A stretch of DNA of 64,000 bases from JAMLJG01 sp035327585 (GTDB lineage: Bacteria > Verrucomicrobiota > Kiritimatiellia > CAIVKH01), in assembly GCA_035327585.1 (NCBI GenBank), contig DAOLDD010000008.1, forward strand, positions 55,563-119,562, read 5' to 3'. Position 1 is the first letter of the stretch, and each line of letters begins with the position of its first letter. Under the pieces are notes generated by a model. That model saw nothing but the letters and a program-made list of their open reading frames with translations, searched no databases and had not been told where the DNA came from. Below, piece by piece: positions 18,648 through 27,804 of this stretch. A program made the translations under genes and the position numbers.

Positions 18648-19852
18648 TTTCCTGTCGCGCCCTTCGACAATAGATGACGCTTGATGTGTTCCGCTAGGCA
18701 CAGCGCCAAGGGAGGCGGTACTGCGTTTCCCACCTGCATGTATTGGTGCTTCTCGCTCCCCTGAAACTCGAAGGTGTCCGGAAAACCTTGGATTCTCGCT
18801 GCCTCGCGGACCGTCAGCCCTCTGTTCTCGTCCGGATGTAGGAAGTACTTTGGGTCTCCGAACCGGGTATCCACCGTGTAACTCACTCCGTCCCAATCTA
18901 GCCTTTTGTATTTACCATTGAACGTGTGCGTCAAGTCATATTCTCGACCCACCTTCTTGAGGTATCTCTTGGCAATCAATTTCGAGAGTAGATGATGAAC
19001 TGGCATTTTCAGCTCTTCGCGAATGGCTATTGCCGATACCGGATCTGCGTCGCCAGCCGCCCTGGCGCGGTTTCGCCTTCGCAAGAGTCTTACGGCTTCA
19101 AGCACGGTTCTCTCGTGTGCCGTTATTCGACCGTAAACTTCGGGAATGTCCCATGTGTGTACCGATGCCGCACCTCCGCGGACGTTGCTGAGCTTCTGCC
19201 CCGGCTTGATTCTGCCTGCAATTATGTCCTCGACGGAGCCCCGACGAAGAAATTGCGCATCATTGTTTGTCGCGCCATTGATCCCCTTAAGGGCATCTCG
19301 AATTGTTAGCTTCGGCAATATTTCAAGATTGAATTCTGGATTCGCACTTCCAGTCCATGCAACGAGGACTGTTCGTTTTCGCATCTGAGCAATACCGTGA
19401 TGAGATGCATCACACAGCAGTTCCTTGGTCTTGTAGCCGCCTCGCCGCAGCGATGCGATCAACTTCTGCCAGTGTCTGTCATGCGGAGGCGCAAGAATTC
19501 CGCGCACATTCTCGAGCAGGAATACCGTGGGCTTCAGGGCTAGTGCTATATCGCTTGAAATATGTACATGAAGATTTCTCGGGTCATTTAGGCGACGCCT
19601 GCCCGCCGTAGAGAATCCTTGGCAAGGCGGGCTTGAAACCAGAACATCGGGATTTGATTTTATAACATCGGTGATCTTGAATTCATAGAGGTCTACGATG
19701 TGGGCTGGAATACTTGGCATATTTCGCTTGTGCGTAGAGATAGCACACGGATCAACATCGAAAGCTCCGAGACAGCGATAGCCGGCCTGAAGAAAACCAA
19801 GGTCAAGTCCACCACAACCACTATAGATGCTTACAAATGAAGGCTTTAACAT
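18644..19852 (-). CDS. DNA (cytosine-5) methyltransferase
   Basis: 402 residues with all C5-methylase landmarks: motif I SIYSGCGGLDLGF (8-20), catalytic Cys77 in SPPCQGFSTAG (motif IV), LLENVRG (motif VI, 112-118), QMRKR (motif VIII, 156-160) and MQVGNAVPPPLA (motif X, 372-383). The target-recognition region (about 200-340) includes RTVLEAVRLLRR, then IREELKMPVHHLLSKLIAKRYL, which reads like a winged-helix insertion. The start ATG 19852 has GAGAG upstream; the frame remains open for another 350 bp but that part is non-conserved. It is the first gene of the coupled four-gene operon, with no recognisable restriction endonuclease. It may mark self DNA for the downstream ATPase/PRTase module, or act as an orphan methylase. 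The recognition sequence cannot be deduced. Confidence 0.93.
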   Translation of the reverse strand: MLKPSFVSIYSGCGGLDLGFLQAGYRCLGAFDVDPCAISTHKRNMPSIPAHIVDLYEFKITDVIKSNPDVLVSSPPCQGFSTAGRRRLNDPRNLHVHISSDIALALKPTVFLLENVRGILAPPHDRHWQKLIASLRRGGYKTKELLCDASHHGIAQMRKRTVLVAWTGSANPEFNLEILPKLTIRDALKGINGATNNDAQFLRRGSVEDIIAGRIKPGQKLSNVRGGAASVHTWDIPEVYGRITAHERTVLEAVRLLRRRNRARAAGDADPVSAIAIREELKMPVHHLLSKLIAKRYLKKVGREYDLTHTFNGKYKRLDWDGVSYTVDTRFGDPKYFLHPDENRGLTVREAARIQGFPDTFEFQGSEKHQYMQVGNAVPPPLALCLAEHIKRHLLSKGATGK

Positions 19853-20141
19853 GAATATCTCTCTTGGCGATCCATTTACAACCGAAACCGCACCGGAGGG
19901 GCACGATGGGGTCATTCCGCACATAGCTGCAATTTCGCTGCGCTCATTTTGTTCCGCCTGTCCACCTACTCCACCCTGCATGTCACTTTCGACGATCAGG
20001 AGCGCGCCGACCGGTTTTGTGGCCACCGGTGGGCACGGCCTGACTGGCGTGGGAGTGTAGGCAAAGCGGGGGGCGGAGAGCAAGGAAGAGGTGGGCGGCT
20101 GGCAATGGCTGAATGGGGGGGGAGCGAAGGCGAGGAGGAAC

Positions 20142-20172
20142 ATCGAACATTGAACATTGAACGTTGAACGGG
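20142..20172. repeat. Short tandem repeat, units of GAACATT
   Basis: Three to four tandem, slightly diverged copies of a unit like CATTGAA(C) in the sequence AACATCGAACATTGAACATTGAACGTTGAAC. It lies upstream of the methyltransferase operon, at the edge of the low-GC island. Confidence 0.6.
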
Positions 20173-20189
20173 GGGCGGGCGGAATTCGG

Positions 20190-20560
20190 AATTTAACCAC
20201 GGAATTTGCGGATTAGCGCGGATTAATTGAGGAGTGAGCGGTGTCGGGGGCGGGCTCTTTTCAACCGCAGATGGCGCAGATTTCACAGATCATCCGTGTC
20301 GATCCGTGTTTATCTGTGGTTCATCATCTGGCGGAGGGAACCGCGAATTTCGCGGATGGCGCGGATTTCCGGATGCCCCCTCTCCCCATCTGGGAAATCT
20401 GCGCCATCTGCGGTTAAAGAGGAGCCGACCCCCGATTCTGCCACGACCCCCATCCAATCCGCATAATCCGCGAAATCCGCGGTTTCCCCTCCCGGATTTC
20501 AACCACGAATGGACACGAATTTTCACGAATTCATCTGTGATATCTGCGGCATCCCAGGCC
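20190..20560. repeat. Cluster of degenerate CGCGGATT/GCGCAGATT intergenic repeats
   Basis: At least seven imperfect units built from words such as CGCGGATTAG, GGCGCAGATTTC, CGCGAATTTCGCGG and ACACGAATTTTCACGAAT, in both orientations and with irregular spacing. They fill most of the 400 bp before the AraC gene. The same word family recurs at about 61990-62245. No coding sequence is supported here. The irregular spacing and mixed orientation argue against CRISPR. Confidence 0.7.
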
Positions 20561-20612
20561 GTGGTGAAAATCTTTTCCGGGCGGATCGAGGACGAGTGGC
20601 GGGCGGGATGGC

Positions 20613-21629
20613 TTGTCGGAGCGGGGCGTTCCGCCTATGCTTTGGATCACATTTTATCCCGTGGCCAGCAAACGTTCCATTCAACGACCGAGCCGGGAAG
20701 CCGCCGGTTTGTCGGCGGCGCTCAAGCGGCAGTTGCGCAATCCGGCGGTCATTCGCCGGCTGAACCTGCGGTTGCTCGACGCGCTGGCGGCCCTGCCAGG
20801 GCAGCGCCTGCAAGGGGTCCGCATCCGACCCGCCCTGCTCCACCTGGAGCGCGGGCACTATACGCGGGGCGACGGCTACGGCGATCACTGCCACGAGGAT
20901 GTGCAGGTTGAATTTCCGCTGAGCGGACGCTTTTCATTCCAGGTGGAATCCCGGATGTATGACGTGGGCCCGGGCCAGGCGCTCGTCATCGCGCCCACCC
21001 GCACGCACCGCTGGCGCTGCGAGGAGGCCGGCTTCATGATCGGCGCCACCGTGCTGGTGGAGGATGTGGAGGATTCGGCCGCGGTGAATCGCCTGCGGGC
21101 GGATGCCCACCTGGCGGCGCGGCAGGTCACGCCGGACGGCGGCATCACCCGCTGGTGCGCGCTGCTGCAGGCGCTCGCCCGGCCCAGCATGACGCCGTGG
21201 GCGCTGGAGGAGACGTCCGCCTACATGGCCTATTGGATCGTCCATGTGTTCCGCGCCTATGCGGCAACGACGCTCGGCCAGCCCGCGATGGAGGGCCGCG
21301 CCGAAACACGCGAGGCGCGCCTCGTCAAAATGGCGCTCAGCTACATCCGCAGCAATCACGCCCGAAAGATCGACGCGCAGGAAGTGGCCCACCATGTCGG
21401 ACTCAGCGTCCGCCACCTCAACCGGCTGTTCCGCCGCGAGCGCGAGGAGTCCATCTATCACGCCGTGCTGGAAACCCGCCTGAAACAGGCGTACGAAAAT
21501 CTTTCGTCGGAATCGCCGCCGAGCGTAAAAGCCGTCGCCTACACCTGCGGCTTCTCGTCGCCCTCCCATTTTTCGCGCACGTTCCTCAAACGCTTCGGCC
21601 GCCTGCCCAGCGCGCTGCGGCAAATTTAG
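20613..21629 (+). CDS. AraC-family transcriptional regulator
   Basis: Up to 338 residues. The N-terminal cupin-like sensor domain contains GDHCHEDVQVEFPLSG and PGQALVIAPTRTHRW, typical of sugar-sensing AraC proteins. The C-terminal domain has two helix-turn-helices: KIDAQEVAHHVGLSVRHLNRLFRRE and SVKAVAYTCGFSSPSHFSRTF, ending KRFGRLPSALRQ, the usual AraC signature. Such regulators normally activate nearby sugar-degradation genes. The candidate targets are the convergent hydrolase gene and the GH20 and beta-helix operons from 21.7 to 31.8 kb, which lack obvious copies of the GntR operator. The start is uncertain: ATG 20613, ATG 20637 or a GTG near 20661. The DNA just upstream is repeat-rich. 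Confidence 0.9.
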   Translation: MSERGVPPMLWITFYPVASKRSIQRPSREAAGLSAALKRQLRNPAVIRRLNLRLLDALAALPGQRLQGVRIRPALLHLERGHYTRGDGYGDHCHEDVQVEFPLSGRFSFQVESRMYDVGPGQALVIAPTRTHRWRCEEAGFMIGATVLVEDVEDSAAVNRLRADAHLAARQVTPDGGITRWCALLQALARPSMTPWALEETSAYMAYWIVHVFRAYAATTLGQPAMEGRAETREARLVKMALSYIRSNHARKIDAQEVAHHVGLSVRHLNRLFRREREESIYHAVLETRLKQAYENLSSESPPSVKAVAYTCGFSSPSHFSRTFLKRFGRLPSALRQI

Positions 21630-21637
21630 AGTGATTC

Positions 21638-21742
21638 TGTCCTGGTCGCTACTCCTCGGCGCCGACGGCGCGGCGCCCTCCATGACCAAGGCTTGCCACC
21701 TGGAGGGCGGCAGGCCCTTGCCGCCCACGGGGGTTCAGGACA
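21638..21742. repeat. Miniature repeat with inverted ends TGTCCTG/CAGGACA
   Basis: About 105 bp with terminal inverted repeats TGTCCTG (21638-21644) and CAGGACA (21736-21742), and internal GC-rich palindromic segments (GCGCCGACGGCG; GGCGGCAGGCCCTTGCCGCC). Its first 35 bases recur with two differences at 63965-64000, so it is a dispersed element. It lies between the AraC gene and a convergent hydrolase gene and may be a MITE or REP-type sequence. Confidence 0.65.
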
Positions 21743-21748
21743 ACCACT

Positions 21749-23713
21749 CTACGGCGCGGCGCTCTCACGAACGCGGAAGACCCGGACCCACGCGGGATCG
21801 ACGTCGAATACGAGCGCGGCCTGCGCGCCGGAGAACGCGACCTCCGGTTGGATTCCGGCGATCAACTCCTCGATGTCCAGTGTCGAGGGATCCAACCCGA
21901 GGGCCGTCGCATCGATCGTCAGGCGCACGCCGCGTTTCGCCGACGGCCCCCAAACCGTGAAATAGAGCTCCGCGCCGCGCCCGAAGCGCTCGCAGGTCAG
22001 CGACTCGTCGCTCATGCGGGCGTGCGTGACGGGTTCCCAGCCCGCCAGTCGCAGCGCTTCATTCACGGGCGCGTAGCGCGCCCACAGGGCCGCGTCCCGC
22101 GCATACAGCGCGTAGTCCTGGTCGTAATCCGGGGTTCCGGGTTGCGCCATGTAGGACGCGCAGATGGGCAGGCCGATGCCCCACGCGGTATTCTGGGCCA
22201 GCGCGCGCCGGATTTCCGCCTCCGAAGGCGGACGCCCGCGTTTGAGCAGGTTGCCGCTGGAAATCCGGTAGCTCTTCCGCCCGGCGTACATCCGTTCCAG
22301 CGCGTAGCCGTCGGACGGGAGTGTCTTGAAGTTCCCTTCGTGCCACCCGCTGTCGATCAGCGCCGCCGTAAAAAAACGCCCGTCCGCGCCGAACTCGGGG
22401 ATGTGCCCGCCGCCGACGGGATAGGGCTTCATGCCCGCGGCTTCCACGCGAAGGCCGAGGCGGCGCGCCTCGACCCGCAGCGCGGCGAAGAATTCACACA
22501 GGGACAGTTTGTTGTACAGGCCCACGCGGCCCTCCGCGTCAAAGACGAGCGGATGCGCGGCATAGGCGAAGTGCTCGCGCCGGTAATTCAGGGGACGCCC
22601 CCAACGGCCGACCGTGTCGAAATGCAGGGCGTCGATGCGGCCCGCCTCCGCGTGCGCGACGATCTGGTCCAGCAGGAAGCGTCCCTGGTTCGGGGCCTCC
22701 CGGTCGCGCAGCAGATCCGGATCGGCGTTCATCGCGAATTTGTACGACTTCCCGTCGGGCGTGTACGACAGGCGGCCGTTCGCATCATGCAGGATGCTGT
22801 TCAGAAAAATCGCGCGCGCCCGCAGGGGGTCCTCGTCATACCAGGTGAGCGAGAGGCGCGCGGTTTCCAGCACGCGCCGGAAGCCGGCCTCCGTGCGGCC
22901 ATCCATCTCATCGGCCAGGCGGACCTTGCCGGAAAAATTGTAGTACGCCATGCACGGCCCGTCGCGCCGGCCGGGCGGCATGCGGGAACAATCGCCGGCC
23001 CGCCCCCAGAGCATGTCGTGGTCCCATTTGCGCATCTGCTCCGGCGGCAGGTGATAATACTCCGCGTACCGTTCGTAATACCACGCCAGCGCATCCCGCA
23101 AGCCCCAGGGGGAGGCGCTGCGCCGGACGAAAAAGGCCACGCGCGCCGCGCCGGGCGGACGCGTCTCCGGGACCAACCCGAGCGGCCAGCGCAGCCACAA
23201 CCCGTCCGCGTCCGCGCCGCCCAACACCGCCGCGGGATGCGTCGGCGGAACCGCGAGGGTGAACGTACCGGCGGGGCCGCTGACCGTCGGCAGGGGATGC
23301 AGGGCGGTCGACACCACGCCGGTCGCCGGCGCCATTCGCGTGGTCCGCACGGTTTCCCACCAGCGCCAGGGCCCGTCGGGCAGCGGCAGCCGGAACTCCA
23401 GCCAGAGCGCCCGGTCGCCGCCGCGCAGGTTGCGCACCTCCGCCTCCATCGCCCACCCGCCGTCCGCGCCGGGCGTGGCGGTCGCCTCGATCCCAATTCC
23501 GCGCTCCGCATTCTCGCCGTGCAGGCGCAGCGACCCGTCGGCCCGCGCGGTCACGGCCAGGGGGATGGGTTCGTATGCGGGCGCGGCCGACGGCGCATGG
23601 TCCGCGATCAAAAACCGGCCGGTCGGCTCGCCTTTGGTTGACGGCGCTTCAGCCCGGGCCGCGCCCGCCGCGAGCCCGCACGCCGCCACGAAGCCCAGAA
23701 GGACGTGTTTCAT
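21749..23713 (-). CDS. Secreted putative glycoside hydrolase, family not recognised
   Basis: 654 residues from ATG 23713, which begins a clear signal peptide (MKHVLLGFVAACGLAAGAARA). An N-terminal beta-sandwich-like region with WAMEAEVRNLRGGDRALWLEF is followed by an alpha/beta region with hydrolase-like strands: RIDALHFDTVGRWG, a plausible acidic strand end in a TIM barrel, and LRVEAAGMKPYPVGG. A C-terminal beta domain follows. It sits downstream of a GH20 hexosaminidase on the same strand with a 34-bp gap, so it is part of that transcript. I recognise the overall pattern of large secreted glycosidase-like proteins but cannot assign a CAZy family. The longer open frame upstream of 23713 lacks export features and is discarded. 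Confidence 0.75.
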   Translation of the reverse strand: MKHVLLGFVAACGLAAGAARAEAPSTKGEPTGRFLIADHAPSAAPAYEPIPLAVTARADGSLRLHGENAERGIGIEATATPGADGGWAMEAEVRNLRGGDRALWLEFRLPLPDGPWRWWETVRTTRMAPATGVVSTALHPLPTVSGPAGTFTLAVPPTHPAAVLGGADADGLWLRWPLGLVPETRPPGAARVAFFVRRSASPWGLRDALAWYYERYAEYYHLPPEQMRKWDHDMLWGRAGDCSRMPPGRRDGPCMAYYNFSGKVRLADEMDGRTEAGFRRVLETARLSLTWYDEDPLRARAIFLNSILHDANGRLSYTPDGKSYKFAMNADPDLLRDREAPNQGRFLLDQIVAHAEAGRIDALHFDTVGRWGRPLNYRREHFAYAAHPLVFDAEGRVGLYNKLSLCEFFAALRVEARRLGLRVEAAGMKPYPVGGGHIPEFGADGRFFTAALIDSGWHEGNFKTLPSDGYALERMYAGRKSYRISSGNLLKRGRPPSEAEIRRALAQNTAWGIGLPICASYMAQPGTPDYDQDYALYARDAALWARYAPVNEALRLAGWEPVTHARMSDESLTCERFGRGAELYFTVWGPSAKRGVRLTIDATALGLDPSTLDIEELIAGIQPEVAFSGAQAALVFDVDPAWVRVFRVRESAAP

Positions 23714-23747
23714 CGGGTGCACGGTCCAGCCCTGCCCGGCCCACGGT

Positions 23748-25724
23748 TCATCGGAACCGCCGCGCAACGGGTTGATCCTGCTCGACGGGCAGCACGCACA
23801 GCGCGCCCGCGGTGTCGGCCCCGCCATCCGTCTGCAACTCGGCGTGCAAGTTGATCGAGGCCGCCTTCACGTCCGCCGGCAGATGCAGCACGAAATCGAC
23901 CGCGCGCTGGTGCGGGCGCCGGGCTTGCAATTCGCGCAGATCCCCGGCAACCGGCGCGCCGTCCGCGAACAGACGCGCGTTCCGGATCTTGAACCCGTGC
24001 TGCCCGCCGGTGTAGTGGAAGCGTGCGATGTAGTCACCCGGCTTCTGGACGCGCGCGCTGATGTCCCAGACGTGATTCGACCAGGCCGCCGCCAGCCGGC
24101 CCGGACCCCAGCGGTCCAGCGGTCGATACCAGGCCGGCTCCTCCGCGGACGCGATCCGATATCCCGCCGCGGCAAACCGCCCGCGCATCGCTTCCATGCG
24201 CGACTGGAAGCCGGCCCACGTACCGCCGGGCGACGCCCAGGCCTTCTCGCTCACGGCGAACAGGCGCGGGAACAGCTTCCACTCCGCGTCGTCGCCGTCA
24301 AACACGTGCTCGCCCCAGAGGCTGCCCTGCAGGCCCAGGATGCGGGGCTGGTGCGCGGGTTCGAATCCGGCCAGCGGATCGAAGGCGATGATGCGCTCGG
24401 GGGAATTCACCTGGATGGCGAAATAGGAATAGCCGTCCGGCGTCTCGGTCTGCGGATAATCCAGGTACAGATACGTGCGCGGCGTCAGGATGACATCCTG
24501 CCCCATGGCCGCCGCCTTGTGCGCGCCGTCCACGCCGCGCCACGACATCACCGTCGCGCCGGGCGCGAGTCCGCCCTCGAGAATTTCGTCCCACCCCACG
24601 AGGCGGCGGCCGCGTCCGGCGAGGAAGCGGTCGAAGTGATGGATCATGCGGCTTTGCAACTGCCGTTCGTCGGTCAGCCCCTCCCGCTTCATCAGCGCCT
24701 GGCAGCGCGGGCATTCCTTCCACACGGACGTCGGGCATTCGTCGCCGCCGATGTGGATGAACTCCGAATCGAAGAGCGCGAGCACCTCGTCGAGCACCCG
24801 TTCGAGGAATTGATAGGCCTCCGGGTTCGACGCGCAGTACATGAACTCCGGTTTGCCGGTGCAGCTCAGGTGCGGATAGGCACGCAGGGCCGCCGTGCTG
24901 TGGGCCGGCATTTCGATTTCGGAAATCACCGCGATGTGCCGCGCACGCGCGTAGGCGACGATTTCGCGGATCTCGTCCTGCGTATAAAACTGCGGCGCAC
25001 GCTCCGCATTGCTGTGGTCGCCGCGCGCGCCGACGGTGGTGAGTTCCGGGAGTTGTTTAATTTCGATGCGCCAGCCCGGAGAATCCGTGAGATGCCAGTG
25101 GAAGCGGTTCAGCTTCAGCGCGGCCATCGCATCGAGGATTTTGAGCACATACGGCTTGCCGATGAAGTGGCGGCTTTCGTCGATCATCAATCCGCGCCAG
25201 CGGAAGCGCGGGGCGTCTTCGATCTCCACGCCGGGGAGGAAGGGCCGTCCCATCACGAGCGGGCGTCCCGCCCAGAGCGCCTCCGGCGCGAGCTGGCGCA
25301 AGGTCTGCACCGCGTAAAAGGCGCCCGCGGCGTCGTTCGCCTCCACCACCACCCGCTCGCGCGTCACCCGCAACCGGTATGCTTCGGGCGGCAGGGGCGC
25401 CGTCTCGCCGGACGGCGCCTGGAACAGCATCACGCCCGCGCCCGCGGACGATGCGTCGCCGGCCTGCGGGGGTCCCAGGCCGACCGGCCGGCGCCACGCC
25501 GCGACCAATGCCTCCGCGGCCGCCCACGCGCCGGGCGCGCCGGGCTGGACGAGGACCCGGGTCGTTGCATCCAACAGGAACACCCCGGGGCGGGCACGGA
25601 TGCGAAGGGGTTGCGGGCAGAGGTTCTCGCGCGAATCCACCGGCGCTCCGGCTGACGCGCCCCATGGCAAGGTCATCAATACGGCACACATCGTCGCACC
25701 CTTTCGCATGGATGGAAGACTCAT
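23748..25724 (-). CDS. Secreted beta-N-acetylhexosaminidase, GH20
   Basis: 658 residues. After a short signal peptide (MRKGATMCAVLMTLPWGASA) comes the GH20b-type N-terminal domain and then the catalytic TIM barrel: FRWRGLMIDESRHF, LNRFHWHLTDSPGWRIEIK, and HIGGDECPTSVW with the Asp-Glu pair D328-E329. In this family the Asp orients the substrate acetamido group and the Glu is the acid/base. WDEILEGG and VMSWRGVDGA complete the signature. About 150 C-terminal residues form an additional beta domain. It would remove terminal GlcNAc or GalNAc outside the cytoplasm. It is the first gene of a minus-strand pair with the hydrolase at 21749-23713 and diverges from the beta-helix operon; the 181-bp gap holds no good copy of the GntR operator. 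Confidence 0.95.
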   Translation of the reverse strand: MSLPSMRKGATMCAVLMTLPWGASAGAPVDSRENLCPQPLRIRARPGVFLLDATTRVLVQPGAPGAWAAAEALVAAWRRPVGLGPPQAGDASSAGAGVMLFQAPSGETAPLPPEAYRLRVTRERVVVEANDAAGAFYAVQTLRQLAPEALWAGRPLVMGRPFLPGVEIEDAPRFRWRGLMIDESRHFIGKPYVLKILDAMAALKLNRFHWHLTDSPGWRIEIKQLPELTTVGARGDHSNAERAPQFYTQDEIREIVAYARARHIAVISEIEMPAHSTAALRAYPHLSCTGKPEFMYCASNPEAYQFLERVLDEVLALFDSEFIHIGGDECPTSVWKECPRCQALMKREGLTDERQLQSRMIHHFDRFLAGRGRRLVGWDEILEGGLAPGATVMSWRGVDGAHKAAAMGQDVILTPRTYLYLDYPQTETPDGYSYFAIQVNSPERIIAFDPLAGFEPAHQPRILGLQGSLWGEHVFDGDDAEWKLFPRLFAVSEKAWASPGGTWAGFQSRMEAMRGRFAAAGYRIASAEEPAWYRPLDRWGPGRLAAAWSNHVWDISARVQKPGDYIARFHYTGGQHGFKIRNARLFADGAPVAGDLRELQARRPHQRAVDFVLHLPADVKAASINLHAELQTDGGADTAGALCVLPVEQDQPVARRFR

Positions 25725-25905
25725 GCGTCCATCCTGCGGCCCGGCGGCGCGGGAAACCGAGTCAACTTCCGCGCGGAAAAGGGTCAGCGCACATCGAAAC
25801 GGGACATGCGAACGCGGGTGGCCTGATTGACGTCCGCTTGGCCCGGATGTGCATGCATGGGCGGTGGTTGGGGCCGTGCGCGCCACCTATGCTTGTGCCC
25901 AACGG

Positions 25906-27804
25906 ATGAAGCGAATGTTCATACTGTGGGGAGGACTCTGGCTGCTGGCCGCGGGCGCGCAGGCCGGGGATTTTTTTGTCGCGCCGGACGGGAGCGACGA
26001 ACACCCCGGCACGCTTGAACAGCCGTTCCGCACCGTCGCGCGGGCGCAGGCCGCCGTCCGCGACATCAACCAGCGGATGACCCGCGACATCGTGGTGAAC
26101 CTTGCGCCGGGCGACTACCGCTTGCGAACGCCGCTGCGTTTCACGACACGCGACTCGGGATTTAATGGATTTCGCGTCATCTACCGCAGCAGCGGCGAGC
26201 CGGGCAGCGCACGTATCCTGGGCAGCCACCGCCTCACGAACTGGGTGCACCACCAAAACGGCATCTGGCAAACCGGCGTGCGGGGCGCGCCAACCATCCA
26301 CACGCTGTATGCGAACGGCGAACGACTCCGCAAGGCGCGACACCCGAACTACGTTCACCAACCCGAGTTTCCGACCGCACAGGGACCTTATCTCGTTTCG
26401 GCAAACGGACTGCCCAAGGGCCAGCGCGGGAAGGGCGTCACCACGAGCTGGCTGCAATGGAGCGGTTCCGACGTCACGCCGCTGGGCAACGGCGCGGAAC
26501 AATTGCGCATCCAGGTGTTCCCGTGGGGCAAGGCGGACTGGCATCGCTGGATCTGCAGCGTGACCAAGGTGGATGCCTCGACGCGACGCATCTATTTCAA
26601 CAACATGGGCGACGCCACCGAGATCCTGGACAAGGCCCGCTATTTTCTCGAGGACGCCCTGCCCTACCTCGACACCGCGAACGAATTCTTCATGGAGCAA
26701 CGCACGGGCCGTCTGTTTTTCATCCCGCCGCCGGGCATGACGCCCATGGAGATGGAGGTCGAGTTCCCGCTGCTGATGGAGTTGATCCGCGTGGAGGGCG
26801 ACAGCCCCGCGCAACCGGTGGAACGGCTCGTTTTCCAGGGCCTGCGCCTGGAATACACGAACACCCGCTCCCCCACGCTGCACTGGTGGACGCTGGACTG
26901 GGGCCGTCAGGACCATGCGCTGATCTGGATGATGAACACGCGGCAGGTCGAGATCCGCGAATGTCATCTTCGGAATTCCGGGCGCAGCGGCATCATGATG
27001 ATCGGCGAGGCGCGGAACAACCGGGTGGAGTCCTGCTGGATCGAGCAGATGGGCATCAACGGCATCACAATCTGCAATCGATTCAACACAACCGAAAGCG
27101 GCCACAGCATCAACCACGTGCTGACGAACAACCGAATCCATGACGTCGGCCAGATCGCGCTCTACGCCGCCTGCATCAACGTCTTCAACAGCAGCCTCAA
27201 CGAGGTGTCGCACTCGGAATTATTCCGGTCCCCGCGGTATGCCGTGACGGTGCGCGGCCACACGATGAGCGAGGAAGGCCCGCTGGCCTATATGCCGGAC
27301 ATGCAGGCGGCGGAAGGCAATCATTTCCACCATCTCCGCGTGTACGACTGCGGCCAGGACAGCGGCGATATGGGCGCGGTGCACCTCGCCGGGACCAACT
27401 TGAAAGGCGGCTCCTTCATCAACACCTTTGAACAAATCACGATCCAAAACGTGTCCGCGGCGCCGGGCATGAATGATGCCGCGCCGGACGGCATCTTCCT
27501 CGACTGGCCCGACCGCACAATGAATCAAATCTTCCGCGACATCCGTATCGGCAAGGTCGGCGGCCGCAAGGTCCGCTCCAACAAACCGGCCAACCGTGAA
27601 AGCGCCCGGTGGGAAAACGTCAGCGGGATTGGTAAGTCCTTTGATGGGGGACGAATCGAATCGTCGCGCATCGGGTTGCGTGACGATTTTCCCTTTGGGC
27701 GCTCACGGCCTGATGCACCCGACCTCGAGGCCGAAACCGCCGAGGTCGCGCCCACCGAATTTGAACCCATCAACATAGAAGATGAAAGCGAAGTCCTCCC
27801 ATGA
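25906..27804 (+). CDS. Secreted right-handed beta-helix protein (possible glycosidase or lyase)
   Basis: 632 residues from ATG 25906 with a signal peptide (FILWGGLWLLAAGAQAG). The mature start FFVAPDGSDEHPGTLEQPF matches the N-terminus of pectate-lyase-like and GH141-like beta-helix enzymes. Repeated short strands with Asn/Ile ladders (ECHLRNSGRSGIMMIG, SCWIEQMGINGITI) mark the helix. Asp-rich loops such as CGQDSGDMGAVH and DAAPDGIFLDW are conserved in the paralog at 46647-51053 (GSDSGDMGAIH, DHGPNGIFMDH) and may form the active site. The stop overlaps the next start (ATGA), coupling it to a sialidase-like protein. The same pairing of functions recurs in the 46.6-55.5 kb cluster. The substrate is unknown; GH141-like activity is a guess. 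Confidence 0.85.
   Translation: MKRMFILWGGLWLLAAGAQAGDFFVAPDGSDEHPGTLEQPFRTVARAQAAVRDINQRMTRDIVVNLAPGDYRLRTPLRFTTRDSGFNGFRVIYRSSGEPGSARILGSHRLTNWVHHQNGIWQTGVRGAPTIHTLYANGERLRKARHPNYVHQPEFPTAQGPYLVSANGLPKGQRGKGVTTSWLQWSGSDVTPLGNGAEQLRIQVFPWGKADWHRWICSVTKVDASTRRIYFNNMGDATEILDKARYFLEDALPYLDTANEFFMEQRTGRLFFIPPPGMTPMEMEVEFPLLMELIRVEGDSPAQPVERLVFQGLRLEYTNTRSPTLHWWTLDWGRQDHALIWMMNTRQVEIRECHLRNSGRSGIMMIGEARNNRVESCWIEQMGINGITICNRFNTTESGHSINHVLTNNRIHDVGQIALYAACINVFNSSLNEVSHSELFRSPRYAVTVRGHTMSEEGPLAYMPDMQAAEGNHFHHLRVYDCGQDSGDMGAVHLAGTNLKGGSFINTFEQITIQNVSAAPGMNDAAPDGIFLDWPDRTMNQIFRDIRIGKVGGRKVRSNKPANRESARWENVSGIGKSFDGGRIESSRIGLRDDFPFGRSRPDAPDLEAETAEVAPTEFEPINIEDESEVLP

Noticed and set aside
18648..18896. 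N-terminal extension of the phosphoribosyltransferase-like protein
   Set aside because: The frame is open but runs through the methyltransferase's motif X region in another frame and shows no fold-like pattern; the ATGA-coupled start at 18647 is much better supported.
14591..20200. Classical type II restriction-modification system
   Set aside because: A methyltransferase is present, but none of the partner proteins shows a PD-(D/E)XK, HNH or GIY-YIG nuclease motif on reading.
19853..20200. N-terminal extension of the methyltransferase
   Set aside because: Open frame includes repeat-derived residues and precedes motif I by more than 100 residues; C5 methylases normally begin a few residues before motif I.
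20190..20560. CRISPR array
   Set aside because: Repeat units vary in sequence, orientation and spacing, and there are no constant-length spacers or cas genes.
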